From: JAJZQD01 sp021847735
Lineage (GTDB): Bacteria > Bacillota > Thermincolia > Thermincolales > UBA2595
NCBI GenBank assembly: GCA_027324025.1
Contig: DAHVYW010000011.1
Location: forward strand, 1 to 26,675
Reading direction: 5' to 3'
Length of the DNA: 26,675 nt
Shown: positions 21,489 to 26,675 of the stretch, piece after piece
Layout of the letters: each line of letters opens with the position of its first letter
How positions within the stretch are numbered: the first letter of the stretch is position 1
Position numbers and translations under genes: made by a program
The notes under the pieces: model-generated
The model's input: only the letters and a program-made list of their open reading frames with translations
What the model was told of the DNA's origin: nothing
Databases searched by the model: none

Positions 21489-22325
21489 TTGGAGAATAGG
21501 ATAAAAATCAGTGATTTTGCCAAATTAACCGGAAGTACATTAAAAACAATTATCTATTACCACAAGATCGGTTTACTGCAGGAACCGGCGCGTTCTCCGG
21601 GGGGATACCGCTTGTACGGACCGGCCGAACTGACTCGTATGCAGTCAATCAAACGCTTAAAATCCCTGGGACTGGACTTAAAACGCATCAAGGAAATACT
21701 GGGAGAGATGCACAATTCAAGAACCCTGCGGGAAGTCTTACAGTCCTTGCGAACTGAGCTTCTGAACGAGAAAAAAACTCTTGAAGAACGGGTGGCGAAG
21801 ATTGAGAAATTGCTAAGTGAAGATACGGAAGACGCGGTACTCCTGGATGAAAATACCTTCGAATCTCCTTCTTTTCAAATGGTCAAAGAGATACTGGGAC
21901 AGGATCAAATTGATAAATATGTCCAGACCTGCCCGGAAATATATGATCAGCAGCGGAAATTGTTTGGCATCCTGGATGATTTCCAGTGGGGCCAGAATTA
22001 CCGGGAAACGTTTCTGTCATTGGCCGATTACTTTAAAGCTCATCCCGAAAAGTACCAAATGTCTTTGGATAGTGCAAAGCGTTTGGCCAGGCTGGACCAG
22101 CTGTCTGAAGATGATCCGGAGGTCGAAGCTCTGGCCAGGGAATCTGCTGAAATTATGAAGAGTATACCTTTGCTCGAGGGGGTTAACCAGTCACTGAGCA
22201 AAGCTATGGAAAGCTTATATAATGGAATGGTTGCAGGTGTTCTTTCACCGGCCCGAATGAAGCACAAGCGGCTTGTTGAACAATATCTCAGGGAAGGGAG
22301 TGGTTTCAATGGAAAGAAAGACTAA
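21489..22325 (+). CDS. MerR-family transcriptional regulator
   Basis: Protein of 278 residues. The N-terminal winged helix-turn-helix (6-75) has the family pattern KISDFAKLTGSTLKTIIYYH, GLLQEPARSPGGYRLYG and a second HTH-like LKSLGLDLKRIKEIL. A coiled-coil helix (about 85-115) would form the dimer. The C-terminal 160 residues are helical and unassigned; there is no evident cysteine metal site or TipAS signature, so it probably senses an organic ligand. TTG at 21489 follows GGAGGAGGG. The last 17 bp overlap the methyltransferase gene, indicating coupling and a common control target. Confidence 0.9.
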   Translation: MENRIKISDFAKLTGSTLKTIIYYHKIGLLQEPARSPGGYRLYGPAELTRMQSIKRLKSLGLDLKRIKEILGEMHNSRTLREVLQSLRTELLNEKKTLEERVAKIEKLLSEDTEDAVLLDENTFESPSFQMVKEILGQDQIDKYVQTCPEIYDQQRKLFGILDDFQWGQNYRETFLSLADYFKAHPEKYQMSLDSAKRLARLDQLSEDDPEVEALARESAEIMKSIPLLEGVNQSLSKAMESLYNGMVAGVLSPARMKHKRLVEQYLREGSGFNGKKD

Positions 22326-22983
22326 TCTGTCCACGTCAAAAGCTTATCGAATACCGGCAATTATTATGATTGTGATGGGTCTTGTTTTATTTGTTCCGGC
22401 AGGTTCGCTAAGGTATTGGCAGGCATGGATTTTTTGGTTGGGAATCTCTGCCCTGACGCTTTTTATTACTGCTTACTTTTTGAAGAAAGATCCCGACCTT
22501 TTATCGAGACGAATGAAGGTTAAAGACCAGGAAAATACGCAAAAACCTCCCGCCTTCTTAAACTTGTTTTTGCTCGGTTACTTAATTCCCGGCCTTGATT
22601 TTCGATTTCATTGGTCGGCTGTGCCTGTTTGGATTGTAATTGCAGCGAATGCTATTGTTTTCTTAGGTTATATATTTATTATCAATGTTTTTAAGCAAAA
22701 TAGTTATGCTTCAACTGTCATCCAGGTTGAGAAAGAACAGCAGGTTATAACAACCGGCCTCTACGCCATAGTTCGCCATCCAATGTACCTGGGGATGTTA
22801 ATTATGTCATTGTTTACTCCTCTGGCGCTTGGTTCTTATTGGGCGATAATACCTTTTCTTCTCACTATACCATGGACTGTAATTAGGATAAAAATCGAAG
22901 AGGGAACTCTTTTACGAGACCTGCCGGGGTACAAAGACTATTGTTTAAAGACACGTTATCATTTGATTCCATTAATTTGGTAA
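22309..22983 (+). CDS. ICMT/PEMT-like membrane methyltransferase
   Basis: Integral membrane protein of 224 residues with about five hydrophobic helices, of the isoprenylcysteine carboxyl methyltransferase-like family. The C-terminal S-adenosylmethionine-binding region is characteristic: GLYAIVRHPMYLGML, then the Glu pair region IKIEEGTLLRDLPGYKDYC, and the ending TRYHLIPLIW. ATG 22309 is chosen because GGGAAGGGAG lies 8 nt upstream; an earlier in-frame ATG at 22273 lies deep inside merR with no such site. In bacteria lacking prenylated CaaX proteins the substrate of this family is generally unknown. Being coupled to merR, it is probably induced by the regulator's ligand and may methylate a lipid or a hydrophobic small molecule. 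Confidence 0.87.
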   Translation: MERKTNLSTSKAYRIPAIIMIVMGLVLFVPAGSLRYWQAWIFWLGISALTLFITAYFLKKDPDLLSRRMKVKDQENTQKPPAFLNLFLLGYLIPGLDFRFHWSAVPVWIVIAANAIVFLGYIFIINVFKQNSYASTVIQVEKEQQVITTGLYAIVRHPMYLGMLIMSLFTPLALGSYWAIIPFLLTIPWTVIRIKIEEGTLLRDLPGYKDYCLKTRYHLIPLIW

Positions 22984-23035
22984 AATTCAAAAATTGTTCA
23001 GGGGGATGTGTATAATACGGAGGGGCGAATTTTTT

Positions 23036-23083
23036 ATGAAAAGTACTGCCGAATTAAACGAAAATTACACAGAAATTCCTTAA
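23036..23083 (+). CDS. possible 15-codon leader ORF
   Basis: MKSTAELNENYTEIP is preceded by GGAGGGG about 10 nt upstream and by a TATAAT (23010-23015) without a clear -35 box. It may be a leader peptide of the secreted protein gene that begins 60 bp downstream, or chance. Confidence 0.25.
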   Translation: MKSTAELNENYTEIP

Positions 23084-23142
23084 TTTCGCCTGAAATAAAA
23101 CAAATTATCCTTGTATACTTTTAGTGGAAGGAGGTGACAGCG

Positions 23143-23637
23143 ATGAAGAAGCGATGGTTAGCAATGGCTATGGTGTTGGTTTTTACCCTGGCCACGGCCG
23201 CAACGGTGCTGGCGGCTACAACCGGTGACGCTTCACAGCCGGCGGCAGCGGTAAAGGCCGGTCAGCAAGCGGCACATACAGTTAAGCAAGAAGTAAAGAA
23301 GATCGTGAGAATTGATAAAAAGCTTAAGATACAGATACGAAAAGAAAATCTCAGGATAAAAAACCTGCTAAAAAAGGCCAGGAAAAACGGACAGACAGAT
23401 AAGATACAAAACGCCAAGACCATCAATGAGCAGGCAGCGCCAATCCGGACAGCCGTTAAGGACCTGCGGAAAGACCGCCAGGATGCAGTGGCCCAATTGC
23501 GCCAGGACAAAACAAATGGCGACAAGGATGCCGTGGCCGCCGATATTCAAAAAATAGCGGATATCCAAAAACAGATTGACCAGAAACTGAATGAGCTGAT
23601 ACAGGTAAAGCTTGACGTGATTAAGGCGCTGAGCTAA
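23143..23637 (+). CDS. secreted Lys/Gln-rich helical protein, function unknown
   Basis: Protein of 164 residues. A clear Sec signal peptide (residues 1-26, KKRW then AMAMVLVFTLATAATVLAA) precedes an Ala-rich linker and a highly charged, probably all-helical region rich in Lys, Gln, Asp and Ala, with likely coiled coils from about 50 to 160. No catalytic motif or anchor is visible, so it is either released or held at the wall by charge. I chose ATG 23143, 8 nt after AAGGAGG; GTG at 23134 falls inside that site. It is transcribed on its own, with a terminator after it, and lies directly upstream of a two-component locus that might control it. Confidence 0.82.
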   Translation: MKKRWLAMAMVLVFTLATAATVLAATTGDASQPAAAVKAGQQAAHTVKQEVKKIVRIDKKLKIQIRKENLRIKNLLKKARKNGQTDKIQNAKTINEQAAPIRTAVKDLRKDRQDAVAQLRQDKTNGDKDAVAADIQKIADIQKQIDQKLNELIQVKLDVIKALS

Positions 23638-23651
23638 AGAACAGTACTTTG

Positions 23652-23706
23652 ACTTACCCCGTTGACCCGGAGTTATCCCGGTCATGGGGTAAGTTTTTGG
23701 TTTTTT
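23652..23706 (+). terminator. Rho-independent terminator of the secreted-protein gene
   Basis: ACTTACCCC (23652-23660) pairs with GGGGTAAGT (23686-23694), and TGACC/GGTCA extends the stem inside. TTTTTGGTTTTTT follows. Confidence 0.9.
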
Positions 23707-23759
23707 CTAAGGAAAGAAATAGTGTACAATACAGGTAAGACCGGTTTGGAGGTTGCACT

Positions 23760-24452
23760 ATGGAAGAAGCAAAAAAAATATTTATAGTTGATGATGATGT
23801 CAATGTAATTGAATTAATCAAAAAATACCTGGTCCGGGAAGGCTACCTGGTGGAAACCTTCGGCTGTGCCGAAGATGTCCTAATCAGGATGAAAACAGTT
23901 TATCCGGACATGTTTGTTATTGACATAATGATGCCTGGCATTGACGGTTATGAACTCTGCAAAGAGATTCGCCGCCAGGGCCAGACCCCAATAATCATGG
24001 TTTCTGCCAAAGATGACGAAATTGATAAGGTTTTGGGTTTGGAGCTGGGGAGTGATGATTACCTGTCTAAACCGTTCAGCCCCAGGGAACTGGTAGCCCG
24101 GGTTAAAAACATTTTTCGCAGGGTCGGCGCGGTGGCGCTCCCGCCGGAGAAATCCGGAGAAATTGTTATCGGGGACCTGAAAATCTTTCCTGACGAGAGG
24201 AAGGTACTGGCGGCCGGGCAAGAAGTTGAGTTCACCACAAAGGAATTTGAGCTTTTGGAGTTCCTTGCAGCCAACCGGGGCAAAGTCTTCAACAGGGAAC
24301 AAATCCTCAACCAGGTTTGGGGCTTTGATTATTTTGGGGATAACCGGGCTGTTGATGACTTGGTGAAAAGAATCCGCAAGAAAATTAAGACTGCCGGCAG
24401 CACTTTTGAGTTAAAAACAGTATGGGGTTACGGTTATAAAATGGAAGGATAA
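23760..24452 (+). CDS. OmpR/PhoB-family response regulator
   Basis: Protein of 230 residues. The receiver domain (5-122) has the acidic cluster DDD 11-13, phospho-acceptor Asp55 in FVIDIMMPG and Lys in YLSKPFSPREL. The winged-helix DNA-binding domain (about 135-229) includes FTTKEFELLEFLAANRGKVF and RAVDDLVKRIRKKI. GGAGG precedes the ATG by 8 nt. The stop overlaps the start region of the sensor kinase, the usual coupled pair. Because that kinase is broken in this sequence, the regulator may be an orphan here, or be phosphorylated by another kinase. Confidence 0.95.
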   Translation: MEEAKKIFIVDDDVNVIELIKKYLVREGYLVETFGCAEDVLIRMKTVYPDMFVIDIMMPGIDGYELCKEIRRQGQTPIIMVSAKDDEIDKVLGLELGSDDYLSKPFSPRELVARVKNIFRRVGAVALPPEKSGEIVIGDLKIFPDERKVLAAGQEVEFTTKEFELLEFLAANRGKVFNREQILNQVWGFDYFGDNRAVDDLVKRIRKKIKTAGSTFELKTVWGYGYKMEG

Positions 24453-25234
24453 TGCCAATGAAAAGGTCTATCAGTTCAAAGATAATCTCTACATATCTGG
24501 TGATTCTGGTTGTTTCCCTGGGTGCTTCGGGATTTCTCTTTAACTCGATGGTCCGCACCTTCCTAGTCAGGGAAGTCCAGAATAGCATGCAAAAAGAGGG
24601 GGCAGTTCTGGTCGGGTTATTTAAAAAGACTCCCCTGGGAAGCCTGAAGACAGATTACACGGGGAAAAGGGTTACCTTTAGGCTTGTCAACAGGTTGTTT
24701 GAGGGGAACTATTTTATTACCGATTTAGCCGGTAAGGTCGTATTCAGCAACCGCCCGGCAGTGGTAAGGATCGGTTCTATCGCTGCAGTGACGCCGATGA
24801 GGCAGATTATCACGGGGAAAGTGGCCAATGGGGTGTTCCCGGTTAATGACAAACAACTGGTTACGGTTTCCCTGCCTTTTAAGAGTGAGGCCGGGGTAAT
24901 TAAAGGCGCTTTGGTAATGTATACGGAACTGAAAGGGGTGCAGGTGCTGGGCACTTCCATTATCCGGGTGCTGATGAGAGTCCTGCTGATCGTGAGTTTA
25001 CTGACCATAATAATAGGCATTTTCCTGGCCAGGTCAATTTCCAAACCGGTAAAGATGCTCGAAGCCGGGGCGCGCCGTCTGGGGGAAAGGGATTTTGATT
25101 CCAGGCTGACAATCCGTACCGGGGACGAGTTGGAACAACTGGGCAATACTTTTAACAATGTTGCCCTTCAGCTGCAAAGCTGGAGACCATGGAGGAGGTA
25201 TACGATTTTCAGGAAGATGACATTGGCAGGGTAA
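24452..25234 (+). pseudogene. sensor histidine kinase, 5' fragment (sensor and HAMP only)
   Basis: This frame of 260 residues encodes TM1 (about 10-32), an extracytoplasmic sensor region of about 135 residues, TM2 (about 168-190) and a complete HAMP domain (ARSISKPVKMLEAGARRLGE through GDELEQLGNTFNNVALQLQ). It should then run into HisKA with its phospho-acceptor His, but instead goes to an unrelated tail, RPWRRYTIFRKMTLAG, and stops. ATG 24458 has better ribosome-site spacing than ATG 24452. A membrane-bound sensor stub could still be made, but it could not phosphorylate the regulator. Confidence 0.8.
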
Positions 25235-25650
25235 TCCTGGAAAGCAGCGAAAAGGTGGGCAGTTTGGCTAATCAAAGCAGTGTGCAAATCAATGTTGAAG
25301 GGACGGAGTTCCCGGTGGCGGTAAACTTAGACAGGGGAAAAATCTCCCGGGCCTTCATTAACCTGTTCAGTAATGCGATCAGGTATGCAGAATCCCGGGT
25401 GGATGTTTTACTTAAATACGACGGCAGCAATGTATATATCGAATTCAATGATGACGGCCCGGGTTTTAAGGAAGAGGAAACCGAAAGAGTTTTTGAACGG
25501 TTTTTTGTCGGCCGGAAGGGAGATACCGGGCTGGGCCTGGCAATCACCAAGGCCATAGTAGAAAAACACGGCGGAAAAATTAAAGCCCGAAATAATATTT
25601 CGGGCGCTTCAATCACGGTAGTTTTACCGCGGAGTGCCAAGCCGGTTTAA
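25189..25650 (+). pseudogene. sensor histidine kinase, 3' fragment (ATPase domain only)
   Basis: This frame of 153 residues begins in the segment that normally follows the HisKA domain (KLETMEEVYDFQEDD, where KLET lies just before the ATG) and carries a whole HATPase_c domain: N box NLFSNAIRYAES, G1 DDGPGF, F box ERFFVGRKG and G2 GDTGLGLAI. It overlaps the 5' fragment in another frame. About 60 residues with the His box are absent between the two. GGAG lies just before the ATG, so separate translation is conceivable, but the simplest view is one kinase gene hit by an internal out-of-frame deletion. Confidence 0.8.
25570..25605 (-). terminator. minus-strand terminator of the beta-propeller gene, inside the kinase gene
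   Basis: A perfect 9-bp stem GCCCGAAAT / ATTTCGGGC (25585-25593, 25597-25605) with 3-nt loop is followed on the minus strand by TTTAATTTTT. It lies about 50 bp after the propeller stop codon and within the 3' coding end of the convergent kinase fragment. Confidence 0.75.
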
Positions 25651-25657
25651 GGTTTAT

Positions 25658-26675
25658 TCACTGTATAATCTCCAGACTGCTTTTTTCTTTTAAGCCCGCG
25701 ATATCGTGGGCTTTAATCATTCCTTTGGACAGGGTGTACAGTGTGTCGTCGATATAGAGAATTCTATCAACATTTTTGACCCCGTTATACCATCCGTACC
25801 CCGACTTTTCGTAGCTCGCTTGGTCGATATGAGTTATCCGTCCTTTAAGGCGAAAGCCGTTAATCAGGTCAATATTGTAGACATAGGCTCCCTGGAAGGT
25901 AAACTCGCCGTACTCAGGCACACCTGCATTTTCGGCCTTTTTATTTTTTATTTCCATGACAGTAACCGGGAAAGCCAGCAGGTTTTTGTCCCTGGCAAAC
26001 AATAATGCCTTGTGGTTGTGCAGCAGCTCCGAGTCTGTTCCCCTGTCACCGATAATCTCTTTAAACATTTCCACCGGGTGTTGAACATCACTCACATCAA
26101 AAACGGCTACTTTCATACCCTGGTAAAATGCCATGGTGCCCAGGTTTTTGCCCCCACCTTCCTGCTCCATCTCCACCGTGTCTTTGCCAAAACCGATAAT
26201 GTGGTTTTCGTCATAAGGATGGAGGTAGTCACTGTATCCGGGAATCTTTAAGGTGCCTAGTATTTTAGGAGCTTGCGGGTCTTTGAAATCAAGCACAAAC
26301 AGGGGGTCCACCTTTTTAAAAGTGACCATATAACCACGGTCTCCCATAAATCTCACGGAATAAATCTTTTCGCCGGGGGCAATGTCTTCTATTTTACCAG
26401 TGATTTTTAAGCCCTCATCCAGGACATAAACATTGTTCTTGGAAGTGTACTCATCATTCCGCCATATTTCACCCTGGGTAGTGGCAATCCGGAAGAAGCC
26501 TTTATCCTCGTCCATGGAAAACTGGTTCAGGATAGTACCGGGCACTTCCCCTCTGCCTTTATATTCAGACTGGCCCTCGTCAAGGGCGAATTGGAAAATC
26601 GCTGTTTTATAATCCGGCATCGGCGTTATCGTGAACTGCCGTTTCATTTTGATATTTCCGTTTGGCAGGAGCCTT
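25658..26675 (-). CDS. secreted beta-propeller domain protein, C-terminal part (5' end outside window)
   Basis: The frame is open to the right edge of the window; upstream of an internal Met (26647) it reads RLLPNGNIK, so the gene continues beyond 26675 and the visible part of about 339 codons is its C-terminus. Repeating blade-like segments (GYMVTFKKVDPLFVLDFKDP, YSDYLHPYDENHIIGFGKDT, KVAVFDVSDVQHPVEMFKEI) match the family of large extracytoplasmic bacterial and archaeal beta-propeller proteins with a C-terminal propeller domain. These usually start with a signal peptide and a copper-amine-oxidase-like or repeat region, not visible here. The role is unknown. It converges on the kinase fragment with only 7 bp between stops. 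Confidence 0.82.
   Translation of the reverse strand, partial: RLLPNGNIKMKRQFTITPMPDYKTAIFQFALDEGQSEYKGRGEVPGTILNQFSMDEDKGFFRIATTQGEIWRNDEYTSKNNVYVLDEGLKITGKIEDIAPGEKIYSVRFMGDRGYMVTFKKVDPLFVLDFKDPQAPKILGTLKIPGYSDYLHPYDENHIIGFGKDTVEMEQEGGGKNLGTMAFYQGMKVAVFDVSDVQHPVEMFKEIIGDRGTDSELLHNHKALLFARDKNLLAFPVTVMEIKNKKAENAGVPEYGEFTFQGAYVYNIDLINGFRLKGRITHIDQASYEKSGYGWYNGVKNVDRILYIDDTLYTLSKGMIKAHDIAGLKEKSSLEIIQ

Overview
The window looks like chromosomal DNA of an anaerobic, respiring Gram-positive bacterium, most likely a member of the Clostridia near the Peptococcaceae / Desulfotomaculum-type lineages. This is inferred from strong AGGAGG-type ribosome binding sites before nearly every gene, TTGACA/TATAAT promoters, low-to-moderate GC, and multihaem c-type cytochromes tied to the membrane. 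No rRNA, tRNA, transposase or CRISPR array is visible.

1-7360, respiration. The window opens with what may be the last codons of a sensor kinase, followed by a NarL/FixJ response regulator and a good terminator. Next is an operon for a membrane redox complex: tetrahaem cytochrome c, Tat-exported protein with four [4Fe-4S] sites, NrfD-type quinone-interacting membrane subunit, and two tandem small membrane proteins that resemble each other. The order matches nrfBCD, but no catalytic subunit is present. On the opposite strand lie a decaheme cytochrome with an NrfH/NapC-like N-terminus and a HAMP sensor with no output domain. A repeat- and hairpin-rich intergenic segment (4385-4798) separates the two blocks.

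7358-16666, efflux and envelope signalling. A MarR regulator and a 14-helix drug-efflux MFS protein form one unit. The next unit begins at a consensus sigma-54 promoter (9432-9447) and encodes an HlyD/MacA-like adaptor with an internally duplicated body, a MacB-like ABC ATPase, its FtsX/MacB permease, a membrane-anchored protein with CpxP-like LTxxQ repeats, an NtrB-like kinase and an NtrC-family sigma-54 activator. Two TGTCTG-N4-CAGACA-type dyads 21 bp apart sit about 97 and 118 bp upstream of the predicted start site. The operon therefore appears to encode its own enhancer-binding activator, a closed sense-and-export circuit.

16667-21300, accessory island. About 880 bp without genes are filled with degenerate dispersed repeats, an imperfect tandem duplication and a 7-bp tandem repeat. 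They precede a visibly AT-rich pair: a DUF4297/Cap4-like PD-(D/E)xK nuclease and a HerA-family ATPase, which matches the HerA-DUF4297 anti-phage arrangement. A 141-residue protein made of two copies of one domain follows, and a strong hairpin closes the island.

21430-26675, regulators and envelope. A MerR regulator with a textbook 19-bp-spacer promoter is coupled to an ICMT-like membrane methyltransferase. Then come a secreted Lys/Gln-rich helical protein, an OmpR-family response regulator, and its partner kinase, which is broken: the HisKA region is missing and the ATPase domain is in another frame. On the minus strand, running off the right edge, is the C-terminal part of a secreted beta-propeller protein.
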